NCBI GenBank assembly: GCA_030065825.1
Contig: JASJCY010000041.1
Coordinates: 1-38,335 of the forward strand
DNA from: Nostocaceae cyanobacterium
GTDB lineage: Bacteria > Cyanobacteriota > Cyanobacteriia > Cyanobacteriales > Nostocaceae
Direction of reading: 5' to 3'
Length of the DNA: 38,335 bases
Every line of letters starts with the position of its first letter. Positions within the stretch are counted from its first letter, which is position 1. Of the stretch, positions 1-7,989 are shown in pieces. The position numbers were made by a program, and so were the translations under genes. The notes beneath the pieces were generated by a model. The model ran no database searches. It had not been told where the DNA came from and worked only from the letters and a program-made list of their open reading frames with translations.

Positions 1-231
1 ATTTCAATATTACGCAGGTGCTTATGGTATACCCATCGCTGGGACATTAATTGGTATTAGTACAGAAGAACAACCAAGCGCTCAAACTGTGCAAAAATTG
101 CCGGAACACCAATCTGTTTCACCGACTCTACCAATTTTTGCACAGTTTGAGCGCTTGGTTGTTCTTCTGTACTAATACCAATTAATGTCCCAGCGATGGG
201 TATACCATAAGCACCTGCGTAATATTGAAAT
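1..231. repeat. Perfect 100-bp fold-back inverted repeat at window edge
   Basis: Bases 1-100 are the exact reverse complement of 132-231, with a 31-base loop. Both arms are mntC coding sequence. The switch falls at an inverted microhomology (CAATTTTTGC, the Ala-Ile-Phe-Ala codons against the Val-Gln-Lys-Leu codons). A template-switch chimera or contig-end artefact is more likely than real biology, because it destroys the 3' end of an otherwise intact essential-type gene. Confidence 0.9.
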
Positions 232-866
232 GCATCGTGGGTTGTTACCAGTTGACGCTGCTGGGGGGGAATAGTTGCAATTTGCTTAGTAATCCAACTA
301 TCCAACTGAGTTAACTCATCCGTAAGTTGCTTTGCTTTTTGGGTAAATACCTCTTTATCCTCCGGTGATAACTCAATTAAACCATCCCGAATTGCATTCA
401 CCATGGCGATCGCATTTTCGACATCACCCCAAACATGAGGATCGGGAACTATTTCCCCTTCACCTTTATCCATTTCCAAAGATTTCCCTACTTCCCCCAC
501 TGCTAATTTCCGCGCTTTCACTCCCGACGCATTCATTAATTTAATCAGCGCTGGTTCCAAATTGTAACCGTTATACAAAATTAAGTCTGCTGACTCCAAA
601 GCTTTATTATCTGCGGGTACGGGTTCATAAACATGAGGATCTGTACCCGGTTTAAGTATTCCCTTGAGTTCAACTTCTTCCCCCGCAATTTCCCCAGTCA
701 AGTCAGCAATGATGGTACTAGTAGCTACAACTTGCGGTTTCCCCTCCCCATTCGCACCTGTACCGTCAGATTCGCTGGGGGTACATCCACTCATCCACAC
801 ACCCAACAATACCCCAGCTACAACCCCAAACCAGTATTTACCCCCTGACTGAGTAATCGCTTTCAT
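57..866 (-). CDS. mntC: Manganese ABC transporter substrate-binding lipoprotein MntC, 3' end lost
   Basis: Periplasmic lipoprotein that captures Mn2+ (cluster A-I solute-binding family) for the MntAB importer. Residues 1-28 form a lipoprotein signal with lipobox MSGC (Cys28). Metal-site residues visible are His78 (GTDPH), His144 (DPHVWG) and Glu in the STEEQPS motif near 233-235. The fourth ligand, an Asp near residue 290 in this family, is missing because the reading frame runs into the fold-back repeat after about residue 258; the last 11 residues are translated from the wrong strand. Family length is about 310-330 residues. The sequence resembles cyanobacterial MntC more than ZnuA: there is no His-rich loop and the NGYNLEP and ISTEEQPSAQTVQKLVE segments match. 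It is divergently transcribed from mntA, with a 98-base shared promoter region. Start chosen at the ATG preceding the signal peptide. Confidence 0.88.
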   Translation of the reverse strand: MKAITQSGGKYWFGVVAGVLLGVWMSGCTPSESDGTGANGEGKPQVVATSTIIADLTGEIAGEEVELKGILKPGTDPHVYEPVPADNKALESADLILYNGYNLEPALIKLMNASGVKARKLAVGEVGKSLEMDKGEGEIVPDPHVWGDVENAIAMVNAIRDGLIELSPEDKEVFTQKAKQLTDELTQLDSWITKQIATIPPQQRQLVTTHDAFQYYAGAYGIPIAGTLIGISTEEQPSAQTVQKLVESVKQIGVPAIFAQFERLVVLLY

Positions 867-882
867 AGACTTGTTACATTGG

Positions 883-935
883 TTTTCATTTTCTTTTCAT
901 TTTTTAGGTTATATTATTTTCATAATCTTTTCATT
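883..935. promoter_or_regulatory. Helically phased TTTTCAT repeat array between mntC and mntA
   Basis: Four copies of TTTTCAT start at 883, 894, 917 and 928, with spacings 11, 23 and 11 bases, i.e. one, two and one helical turns. Paired direct repeats spaced about one turn apart are the usual binding mode of OmpR-type response regulators. ManR, which represses mntCAB in cyanobacteria, is of that type, so this is a candidate ManR operator for both divergent promoters. The assignment to ManR is inference. Confidence 0.5.
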
Positions 936-964
936 TTTTTCTGCGGTGCCTGGAAAAGCTAATT

Positions 965-1774
965 ATGAAACCTGTTAAATTTTCTACCAATCGTAATTCC
1001 CAAGTTGAAAGAATTATTACCCTCAGCGACAGACAGACACTAGCAGATACAAGTATTAATATCAGCCATTTGGGAGTACATTACCGCACCCAAGAAGCCC
1101 TAAGTGATGTTAACTGTACCATCAAACCAGGGAGACTTACAGGTATCTTTGGACCCAATGGTGCTGGTAAAAGTACGATGGTAAAAGCGATGTTGGGGTT
1201 AGTTCCCAGTAGCGGTAGGGTGTTGTATCAGGGTAAAGCGTTGACGGAACAGTTAGAAAAAATCGCTTATGTACCCCAAAGAAGCCAAATTGATTGGACT
1301 TACCCTGCTACGGTGTGGGATGTGGTGATGATGGGAAGGGTGAAGAAAACAGGGTGGTTGCGTAACTTTTCTGGGGTGAGTCGTCGGATTGCAAAAGCAG
1401 CTTTAGAAAGGGTGGGGATGAATGAATACCGCAACCGTCCCATTGGACAACTTTCTGGGGGACAGCAACAACGAGTATTTTTAGCTCGCGCTTTGGCACA
1501 GGAAGCTGATATATTTTGTTTTGATGAACCTTTTGTGGGTATTGACCAAAAAACCCAAACGGTAATTTTTGAAGTATTTCAAGAACTTGCTGCGTCTGGG
1601 AAAATTGTTTTGGTAGTTAACCACGATTTAGGAGCATCAATTACCTATTTTGATGATTTAATTCTCTTAAATCGTCAAGTTATTGCGACAGGTTTTAGGA
1701 AGCAAGTATTGACAGAAGAAAACCTACATCGTGCTTATGAAGGGAAGGTAATGTTCTTCTCGGAAGCTGCGTAA
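965..1774 (+). CDS. mntA: Manganese ABC transporter ATP-binding protein MntA
   Basis: Cytoplasmic ATPase subunit of the Mn2+ importer; hydrolyses ATP to drive MntB. The 269 residues contain Walker A GPNGAGKST (about 63-71), Q-loop YVPQRSQIDW, ABC signature LSGGQQQR (about 163), Walker B DIFCFDEPF and H-loop VNHD. Length is normal for metal-type ABC ATPases (about 250-265), with a slightly long N-terminus of about 30 residues before the first beta strand, so an internal start is possible. It is divergent from mntC. Its partner permease lies 411 bases downstream, an unusually wide gap for this operon type, filled with repeats. Confidence 0.93.
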   Translation: MKPVKFSTNRNSQVERIITLSDRQTLADTSINISHLGVHYRTQEALSDVNCTIKPGRLTGIFGPNGAGKSTMVKAMLGLVPSSGRVLYQGKALTEQLEKIAYVPQRSQIDWTYPATVWDVVMMGRVKKTGWLRNFSGVSRRIAKAALERVGMNEYRNRPIGQLSGGQQQRVFLARALAQEADIFCFDEPFVGIDQKTQTVIFEVFQELAASGKIVLVVNHDLGASITYFDDLILLNRQVIATGFRKQVLTEENLHRAYEGKVMFFSEAA

Positions 1775-2185
1775 AATGATGGTTGAAAAATCTTACTTCT
1801 ATACATCAAGTAAATCTGGTAACGGATATAATAGACGGTTTGGTAGGGGCACGGCATCCGTAATCTATCTGTATTATAGAGTAATTTTGATGGTTTGGTA
1901 GGGGCACGGCATCCGTAATCTATCTGTATTATAGAGTAATTTTGCCGACGCCGTGCCCCTACAACAATTGAAGCAATTATCCGTTACATCACCTGCAACA
2001 TCCGTTGCAAACTATACTTTTCAGACAACCTCTAAGAATAAGTAAATCGGCGGAAATCAATATAACTATGTTACGAAACGTAAATATAGCCCTGAAACCT
2101 TTACCAATGACCAATGACCAATGACAAATGACAACCCTAACTGCTTCGCTTTATTTGTACCGACCTACTTAATTCCTAATTCATA
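1775..2185. repeat. Repeat-filled gap between mntA and mntB with a 55-bp direct repeat
   Basis: Two 53-base copies (1837-1889 and 1892-1944) repeat with a 55-base period. They contain GTAGGGGCACGGC, which is mirrored by GCCGTGCCCCTAC just after the second copy, so the unit can fold into a hairpin. A short run of CCAATGA-type heptamers lies at about 2105-2130. No gene or clear promoter is visible. Confidence 0.85.
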
Positions 2186-3034
2186 ATGCTTGAAACTTTA
2201 ATTGAGCCGTTACAATACGGCTTTATGCAACGTTCTTTAATTGTAGCTATTTTAGTAGGATTATTATGTGCGATTGTCGGTAGTTATTTGATGGTACAGC
2301 GTTTAGCTTTGCTGGGTGATGCTATTAGTCATTCGGTTTTACCAGGGTTAGCTATAGCCTTTATGTTGGGGATAGATATCTTTGTTGGAGCATTTATTGC
2401 AGGTGTTATTAGTACAATGGTGATTACCCTGATTCGCACCCGTTCTCCTATTAAGGAAGATGCGGCAATGGGGATAGTATTCTCAGCTTTTTTCGCTTTA
2501 GGAATTACTCTGATTACGATAATTCAAAAGGCGAATAAAATAGACTTAAATCACTTTTTGTTTGGTAATATTCTCAGTGTAACTGTAGAGGAAGCTTGGG
2601 ATACCGCGATTATTGCTGTCATAGTATTATCGGTGGTTTTTACCTTGTATAAAGAGCTTTTATTTTACACTTTTGACCCTTTAGGTGCCCAAGCAGCAGG
2701 TTTACCAGTAAATCGGTTAAATTTTGGCTTGATGTTGTTAATTGCTTTGACAATTGTCGCTAGTATGAAAGCGGTGGGTGTTATCTTAGTTTTAGCACTT
2801 TTGATTACACCGGGAGCAACTGCTTATTTATTAGTAAAAAGACTGCATCAAGTAATGATTTTAGGTGCGGTAATTGGGGTGATATCTAGTGTAAGTGGAA
2901 TGTATTTAAGTTACTTTTTTAATTTACCATCGGGTCCAGCGATTGTGTTGGTGGTGTCGGGTTTGTTTAGTTTGGCGTTTATGTTTAGTCCACAACATGG
3001 GATTTTGACACATTTTCAAGGAGTTAAAGAATAA
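2186..3034 (+). CDS. mntB: Manganese ABC transporter permease MntB
   Basis: Inner-membrane channel subunit of the ABC-3 permease family. The 282 residues hold about eight to nine hydrophobic segments. The family core GSYLMVQRLALLGDAISHSV is near residue 32, and the ATPase-contact/transport region includes KAVGVILVLALLITPGATAYLL near 195-215. Length is typical (270-290). It forms the MntCAB importer with the two upstream genes. No Shine-Dalgarno is evident before the ATG; the gap upstream contains repeats, so it may depend on read-through from mntA or on its own promoter. Confidence 0.92.
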   Translation: MLETLIEPLQYGFMQRSLIVAILVGLLCAIVGSYLMVQRLALLGDAISHSVLPGLAIAFMLGIDIFVGAFIAGVISTMVITLIRTRSPIKEDAAMGIVFSAFFALGITLITIIQKANKIDLNHFLFGNILSVTVEEAWDTAIIAVIVLSVVFTLYKELLFYTFDPLGAQAAGLPVNRLNFGLMLLIALTIVASMKAVGVILVLALLITPGATAYLLVKRLHQVMILGAVIGVISSVSGMYLSYFFNLPSGPAIVLVVSGLFSLAFMFSPQHGILTHFQGVKE

Positions 3035-3098
3035 AATTAATATTAACTAGGATGTCCTGCGGCTACCCAAAGAATTGAGGGTTTGAGCAAGTGAAAAT

Positions 3099-3195
3099 GA
3101 GCCATAACGCACCAATCAATACGGTGCGTTAGACCCATTATTAAAGTTGTCGTTCAAAGTGATATATCAGTCGTGGGTCTAACACACCCTACAAT
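3099..3195. repeat. Dispersed GTGCGTTA-type palindromic repeat
   Basis: Imperfect inverted repeat in which TAACGCACC and GGTGCGTTAGACCCA are followed by GTGGGTCTAACACACCCTAC. It is a non-coding hairpin element of the sort dispersed in Nostocales genomes; a related one is near 29117-29205. Confidence 0.6.
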
Positions 3196-3270
3196 AATTT
3201 TATGTTTTATTTATAGACACAGTATTAGATGGGATAAGCTAACAATAGCAGTGAAAATTGAACAACGAAA

Positions 3271-4053
3271 ATGGCAATTAATCCCTCGATTCTCGCTTTA
3301 GATTTTGATGGTGTAATTTGCGACGGTTTGATAGAATATTTTCAGGTAGCTTGGCGTACCTATTGTCAAGTTTGGCAACCTGTGAATAACATAGCACCAG
3401 AGAGTTTAGCAAATCAATTTTATCCTCTCAGGGCTGTAATTGAAACTGGTTGGGAAATGCCTGTATTAATTAGAGCATTAATCAGAGAAATTCCAGCAGA
3501 AAATATTTATCGGGAATGGGGAACTATTGTTAAACAAATTCTGCAAGAGGAAGATTTACAACCAGCCGAAATTGGTGCGAAATTAGATAAAAATCGTGAT
3601 GAATGGATAGGGAATGATTTAGATGGTTGGTTAAGTCTCCATAGATTTTATCCAGGAGTTGTGGAAAAAATACAAGCTACTCTCAAGAGTGATATTCCAC
3701 TTTATATTATTACTACCAAGGAAGGAAGATTTGTACAGAAGTTATTGCAGCAATCAGGGGTTGATTTCGGTAGAGAAGCTATTTTTGGCAAAGAAGTGAA
3801 GCGTCCCAAATATGAAATTTTGCGGGAATTAATTCAGTCACATCAAGTTTCCCCCAAGACAGTGTGGTTTGTAGAAGATAGACTGAAAACATTACAGGTT
3901 GTAGACAAGCAAGCAGATTTAGAAGAGGTGAAACTCTATCTTGCAGATTGGGGTTATAATACTACATTAGAACGGGAAAATGCCCAAAAAGACCCCCGAA
4001 TTCAGTTAATATCTCTCCCAAAGTTTGCTCAAGACTTCTCTATGTGGAAATAA
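3271..4053 (+). CDS. HAD superfamily hydrolase
   Basis: Haloacid dehalogenase-like hydrolase, probably a phosphatase of unknown substrate. Motif I ALDFDGVICDG (Asp near residue 10) supplies the nucleophile. Motif II is the Thr in YIITTKEGRF (about 149). The motif III Lys is in GKEVKRPKYEIL (about 172-176), and motif IV is FVEDRLKTL (about 200). The insertion after motif I (about 20-130) is mostly helical, a C1-type cap. At 260 residues it is typical of cyanobacterial HAD proteins with no assigned role. It stands alone between repeats. Confidence 0.85.
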   Translation: MAINPSILALDFDGVICDGLIEYFQVAWRTYCQVWQPVNNIAPESLANQFYPLRAVIETGWEMPVLIRALIREIPAENIYREWGTIVKQILQEEDLQPAEIGAKLDKNRDEWIGNDLDGWLSLHRFYPGVVEKIQATLKSDIPLYIITTKEGRFVQKLLQQSGVDFGREAIFGKEVKRPKYEILRELIQSHQVSPKTVWFVEDRLKTLQVVDKQADLEEVKLYLADWGYNTTLERENAQKDPRIQLISLPKFAQDFSMWK

Positions 4054-4065
4054 TATTACTGGCTT

Positions 4066-4212
4066 GCTAGACTCTCGTTACAAGGTTCTACCTTGTAATG
4101 CATTAAAGAAGGCTCTGCCTTCGATTATAAAGCCTGGAGGCAACAGCCCACCCTATAGCATTTCCAGGCTACTCTGCGAGAAGCCACCTCCGGTGTCTAT
4201 AGCCTAGAAACG
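4066..4212. repeat. Dispersed hairpin-rich repeat element
   Basis: Segment with several short palindromes: ACAAGG/CCTTGT around 4080-4096, and GAAGG CTCTG CCTTC around 4108-4122. Its outer ends are roughly complementary (CTCGTTAC and AGAAACGAG). It is non-coding and probably a miniature repeat of the Nostocales type. Confidence 0.5.
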
Positions 4213-4249
4213 AGTTAAACTCCTAACTTCTAACTCCTAACTCCCCCTT

Positions 4250-5434
4250 ATGCTTGACTTAAGGAAATTAACGCGACAAATGCAGGGTTTGAGTCAACAC
4301 CTGACCCAAGAAGCTGCTGCGAGTCAAAAACGCTTGGAATTAGCGCAAAAATACCTCACCGAAGCGATTACCAACCAAACCGAATTAGTACAGCGACAGG
4401 AAAAATGGCGCGATCGCATTATTTTTGCGAATGCGACTCCCATTGAACCCCTGGATACTTGCATTGATATTCCTATCCCCCCCAAAGTTCATACTGTCGT
4501 CGCTACGGATGGTTCCCAAATCGCACCCAATCACCACGAAATTGCTTATTGTTATCTGTTAAATATCGGTAGAATTGTCTTACATTATGGACAGAATAAG
4601 CACCCGCTTCTCGATAGTTTACCGGAGATATTTTACCGTCCCGAAGATTTGTATATGTCCCGTCAGTGGGGAATTAGAACCGAAGAATGGATGAGTTACC
4701 GTCGCACTGCGTCGGAAGCAACGGTGTTAGCAGAATTAGCTTGTGAGGTGAAAGTAGGTTTAGATGCAATACCGATGTTAGCAATGGTGGATGGTTCGTT
4801 AATTTACTGGTTTTTAGACCAATTACCCCTTGATGCCCGTGAGATGATTTTACCACCCATATTAGAAGCTTGGCAGGAAATGCAGGATGCCGAAATTCCC
4901 CTCATGGGTTATTTAAGTGCTTCCCGCAGCATTGAAGCGGTAAATTTGTTACGGCTTTTGGCTTGTCCTTATCCTAATCCCGATTGTATAAGTTATTGCC
5001 CGAATCAATTGGAGAAGGTTCCTTGTAAGGTGCTGGAATTTCTACGGGATACTACCCTTTGGGGAAAACAACTTCAACCAGGACAAAGGGGTCCTTTGTG
5101 GCGCAGTAATGCCCGTATTCTCAACCTGTATGAGAATCAAAAAATATACTTTTGTTACGTCAATGTAGGTGTAGAAATTGCCAGGATAGAATTACCTACA
5201 TGGGTAGTGGAAAATACTGATGTTTTTGAGTCAGCACTAGGGTTAATGTTAGCGCAAGTGCAAAAAGGATACGGATATCCAGTAGCTATAGCGGAAGCAC
5301 ATAATCAAGCGGTGGTTAGAGGTGGCGATCGCACTCGTTTTTTTGCGCTTCTGGAAAGACAAATGATTAAAGCGGGGTTGAAAAATATTGGTACTTCTTA
5401 CAAAGAGACACGCAAGCGGGGGAGTATTGCTTAA
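4250..5434 (+). CDS. NurA-domain DNA repair nuclease-like protein
   Basis: NurA is the 5'-3' nuclease partner of the HerA helicase in DNA end resection, and cyanobacteria carry a NurA-domain family of this length (394 residues). An N-terminal coiled region (about 1-60) is followed by VVATDGSQIAPNHHE (Asp87) and MVDGSLIYW (Asp181), the paired DGS motifs that bind metal in this fold. A C-terminal segment, GYPVAIAEAHNQAVV, closes the domain. No herA gene is in the window. The stop codon overlaps tail-to-tail by three bases with the stop of the DUF4351 remnant on the other strand. The ATG has no Shine-Dalgarno and is preceded by a heptamer repeat. Confidence 0.75.
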   Translation: MLDLRKLTRQMQGLSQHLTQEAAASQKRLELAQKYLTEAITNQTELVQRQEKWRDRIIFANATPIEPLDTCIDIPIPPKVHTVVATDGSQIAPNHHEIAYCYLLNIGRIVLHYGQNKHPLLDSLPEIFYRPEDLYMSRQWGIRTEEWMSYRRTASEATVLAELACEVKVGLDAIPMLAMVDGSLIYWFLDQLPLDAREMILPPILEAWQEMQDAEIPLMGYLSASRSIEAVNLLRLLACPYPNPDCISYCPNQLEKVPCKVLEFLRDTTLWGKQLQPGQRGPLWRSNARILNLYENQKIYFCYVNVGVEIARIELPTWVVENTDVFESALGLMLAQVQKGYGYPVAIAEAHNQAVVRGGDRTRFFALLERQMIKAGLKNIGTSYKETRKRGSIA

Positions 5435-5565
5435 CTTTCTGGTGCATGGGTTTCTAACCAAGTTAGTAAATCATCCCTACTAGAGAAATCTAGGAGTGCT
5501 TCTGCTAATTCTTCCAGTTGCGTTATTGATAAGGAACTAATGCGATTTTTTAATTTTGAGTCTAA
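5431..5565 (-). pseudogene. C-terminal remnant of a DUF4351 (Rpn-type nuclease) gene
   Basis: Minus-strand reading gives about 44 codons ending LDFSSRDDLLTWLETHAPES and a stop. The segment LSITQLEELAEALLDF is the DUF4351 signature, found at the C-terminus of cyanobacterial Rpn-family (PD-(D/E)XK) recombination-promoting nucleases. The upstream (N-terminal) part is cut off exactly at the IS end at 5566. No matching N-terminal part is found on the far side of the IS, so the rest was deleted rather than merely split. Confidence 0.75.
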
Positions 5566-6480
5566 GAGGATGTTTGAAAAGTTTTTAGAGGTCAAAAATT
5601 ATGCTAATCGCCTGACCATAATACGGATCATGGCAAGATAAATAAAAGTCTCCGATGTTTCGGGTAATAACTCATAATCTCTGACCAATCGCCGACAGCC
5701 CATAAACCAACCGAAAGTGCGCTCAACTACCCAACGTTTTTTGAGCAACACAAAGCCCTTGGTTTCTTCTGGGCGCAGAACCACCTGCACAATCCAACGA
5801 CAAAAATTCATTACCCACTGCATAAAAGGTTCCCCATCAAAGCCACCATCGACCCAGATGGTTGTTAAACGTGATATCTTCTGCTTGGACTGTTTGACCA
5901 GGTTGAGAACTTGTTTGCCCCCTTCTCGCTCACCCACATTGGCAGCAGTAACCAAGACTCGCAGCACTAATCCCAAAGTATCGACTGTTAAAAATCGCTT
6001 GCGTCCTTTGATCTTCTTGCCCGCATCAAAGCCCACTTCTTGGCTCACCATAGCCGCACTTTTCACGCTTTGACTATCGATTATGGCTTCAGATGGACTT
6101 GGATACCGTTGTTGCTCTATCCGCACCCATTCCCTGAGACTGTCATGAATTTTCTGCCATGTCCCATCTTTGCGCCAGTTCCGATTTTAGGGGTGTATAC
6201 GGTCTGCCAGGGAGGAAAGTCACGCCTGTTACCCTCGCCATCTCACTCCTTCTACCAAAACATAGAAAATTGCGTTCATAACTTCCCACATATCGACTTC
6301 ACGCTTTCGACCACCGGGTTTTGGTTCTGGAATTATGTCACTGAGAAATTCATATTCGGCACGGGTCAGGTTACTGGGGTATGCTTTACTCATGTTACTC
6401 TCTCGGTGCTGTTTATTCTTCATTCACAGCTTATACTGAGAGAGCTTTTTTACAACATGCCCGACTTTTCAAACATCCTC
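5566..6480 (-). mobile_element. IS5-family insertion sequence (IS1031-like ends), 915 bp, decayed
   Basis: Perfect 17-bp terminal inverted repeats GAGGATGTTTGAAAAGT lie at 5566-5582 and, inverted, 6464-6480. Ends beginning GAG and a TNA target are features of the IS1031 group of IS5. The left flank is TAA and the right flank is TTA, so there is no true target duplication, and the two flanks come from unrelated genes. The transposase reading frame inside is broken. Two short perfect relatives of these ends occur elsewhere in the window (9501-9674 and the 143-bp elements). Confidence 0.88.
5599..6423 (-). pseudogene. IS5-family DDE transposase, internally broken
   Basis: The N-terminal part (6229-6423) shows the IS5 N-terminal domain (DUF4096: LTRAEYEFLSDIIPEPKPGG ... 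EGVRW). The C-terminal part (5599-6126 and a little upstream) shows the DDE domain, with DSQSVKS, WVDGGFDG and ERTFGWF supplying the D, D and E. Both parts are in the same frame. About 40 bases between them (encoding DFPPWQTVYT) lie in the +1 frame, and stop codons occur on both sides. Two compensating indels therefore destroyed an originally single frame of about 275 codons. There is no slippery sequence or frame overlap that would suggest programmed frameshifting. Confidence 0.8.
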
Positions 6481-6605
6481 TTATGGTGTTGGGTAGCTTT
6501 GGGCTGGCATTATATGATGAGGAATTTCGTCCTATCTTTGGAGATTTAGCTAAGGTGGGGGTGGGTGGCTACCTTGGAAGGTTGTTACCGGAATTGGTTA
6601 AATAG
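6481..6605 (+). pseudogene. 3' fragment of a small conserved protein gene, cut by the IS
   Basis: The frame reading LMVLGSFGLAL...FRPIFGDLAKVGVGGYLGRLLPELVK is nearly identical (two substitutions over about 37 residues) to residues 13-53 of the intact gene at 38140-38301. The first 12-13 codons are absent because the IS end abuts codon 13. DNA identity is about 94% and continues about 15 bases past the stop codon, then ceases. A longer open frame starting inside the IS is accidental. Confidence 0.75.
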
Positions 6606-6888
6606 GTTCTGTGGGGATTCTCCTGTACCCTAATCAGCAGTTGCTGGACTTTTTCTCCGTGGAAGTTTCCGCTTCTTCCCCTTCAATCCCAACTTGCAAC
6701 TGTCCCATGATTTCCTTGCTAGTTCAATTTACAACTTCACAACTATGTTACAAAACGTCAATAGCCCTGAATTTCTTGACCAATTACCAATTACCAATTA
6801 CCAATTACCAATTACCAATTACCAATTACCAATTACCAATTACCAATGATAGTATGTATGTTATTGTTGCCCCCTCTTTTACCTGTTG
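6606..6888. repeat. Gap with CCAATTA heptamer array
   Basis: From 6780 to 6846 the heptamer CCAATTA is repeated about nine times, a short tandem repeated repeat of the type common in heterocystous cyanobacteria. The rest (6606-6779) shows no gene or repeat I can name. Confidence 0.9.
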
Positions 6889-7353
6889 ATGAACAAACAA
6901 TTGGATGAAACCCTTTCTCAAGAAATAAGCGATCGCATCAAAAGCAAAGCCAGAAAACCCTTTGATAATGCTTACAAAGCTGCATTGGTTGTTGAGGAAG
7001 CAATTTATGTCCAAGGCTTTTTAGTCACCAAGGGTAAACCTTACCAACCCCTGGAACATGCTTGGATTGAGTTAGGGGATGCAATTATCGATCCAAGTCT
7101 CCCCCATCTTCATAAAAATGCTGAAGAACTTACATATTTTGCAGCACATACAGTCAGCGTAAAGCAACTGAAAGCAATTATAGAAGAATCAAAGGAAGAC
7201 TATCCAGAAGACGATCCTCTACCAATTTATGGTGACGCACCTTATGAATATTATGGTGATGTAATGTTAGGGGATAAGGCATATTTAGTCGCTTATGAAG
7301 CAGCAGTAGCTAAATGTAAGGAATTGAATCAACCAAATATTGAAAAGAACTGA
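6889..7353 (+). CDS. Hypothetical protein with HAW...DP motif
   Basis: 154 residues, acidic (many Glu and Asp, especially 100-125), soluble, with no signal or membrane segment. I do not recognise the family. The centre reads EEAIYVQGFLVTKGKPYQPL, then EHAWIELGDAIIDPSL. A His-Ala-Trp followed by an Asp-Pro about ten residues later is reminiscent of transglutaminase/papain-like domains that sense or process peptides, but no catalytic Cys is obvious upstream, so this is only a hint. Start set at the ATG at 6889, since the frame upstream opens only with a TTG. The heptamer array lies just before it. Confidence 0.6.
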   Translation: MNKQLDETLSQEISDRIKSKARKPFDNAYKAALVVEEAIYVQGFLVTKGKPYQPLEHAWIELGDAIIDPSLPHLHKNAEELTYFAAHTVSVKQLKAIIEESKEDYPEDDPLPIYGDAPYEYYGDVMLGDKAYLVAYEAAVAKCKELNQPNIEKN

Positions 7354-7989
7354 ACATCAAACAAAATTATTCTATATTTCACATTCAAAGTTGAGAGTTA
7401 GGAGTTAGTAGTTACAGCATATTGCAGGTAAATGAGGTACAAACATAAATAATAAAACTCTTGTGGTACGGGCATTCTGCCCGCTACGGGTGTACCTCAA
7501 TCAAATGAAATACGCTGTAAGAGTTAGGAGTTACTAATTTTTAATTTTTAATTTTTAATTGTTTTAGGAGTTAAGAGTTAGGAGTTTCCTATTTTCAAGT
7601 TAGAGACCATTTATAAAGTAAATATTAAGTCTATGGGTGTAGGTCCAAACCGGGTTTTTATGGGTAGAGTATCGAATCCGCATCGTACTTAGTCTCAGAG
7701 AAACCCGGTTTCTTGGGTCTTAAGGTTTACTTTATAAATAACCTCTTAGACAAATATCAATACTGTTTTCGTCTCTTATATTTTTATAGATCAAACTACT
7801 AAAGGAGTTTCAAAGACAAAAATGTCTCAATCATAAATCTCTAGTTTACCGATTATATCATTCATATGGGCGCGGAAACCGCGCCCCTACAATTTGGGGT
7901 TGGTATTACTTTTGGTATTACTTAAGGTAAGCATTATCCACCTTAGTAATCACCAAGATTTTATATTACATATGTTTTACAGGTTTGTA
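7354..7989. other. Repeat-rich gap before hisS terminus
   Basis: Holds GAGTTAGGAGTTA-type heptamers (about 7390-7415, 7520-7590), a small hairpin GGGCATTCTGCCC near 7469-7481, AATTTTT runs (7538-7560), the 143-bp MITE (listed separately) and a hairpin GGGCGCGGAAACCGCGCCC at about 7868-7886 ahead of CCTAC. The last may act as a bidirectional terminator. No coding sequence seen. Confidence 0.7.
7603..7745. mobile_element. 143-bp MITE, copy 1
   Basis: Non-coding element with terminal inverted repeats GAGACCATTTATAAAGTAAA and (inverted) GAGGTTATTTATAAAGTAAA, flanked by a TTA duplication (7600-7602 and 7746-7748). It is 142/143 identical to the inverted copy at 19999-20141. Internal palindromes include AAACCGGG/CCCGGTTT. 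The near-identity implies recent movement or gene conversion. Confidence 0.88.

Noticed and set aside
57-866. Zinc transporter ZnuA as the identity of the binding protein
   Set aside because: No His-rich loop, and the sequence follows cyanobacterial MntC; the divergent partners fit MntAB.
6127-6228. Programmed frameshift between transposase halves
   Set aside because: Halves are in the same frame with stops between and a short +1 segment; no slippery site. Two indels explain it better.
6040-6549. 169-codon plus-strand frame across the IS right half
   Set aside because: Antisense to the transposase; no recognisable domain.
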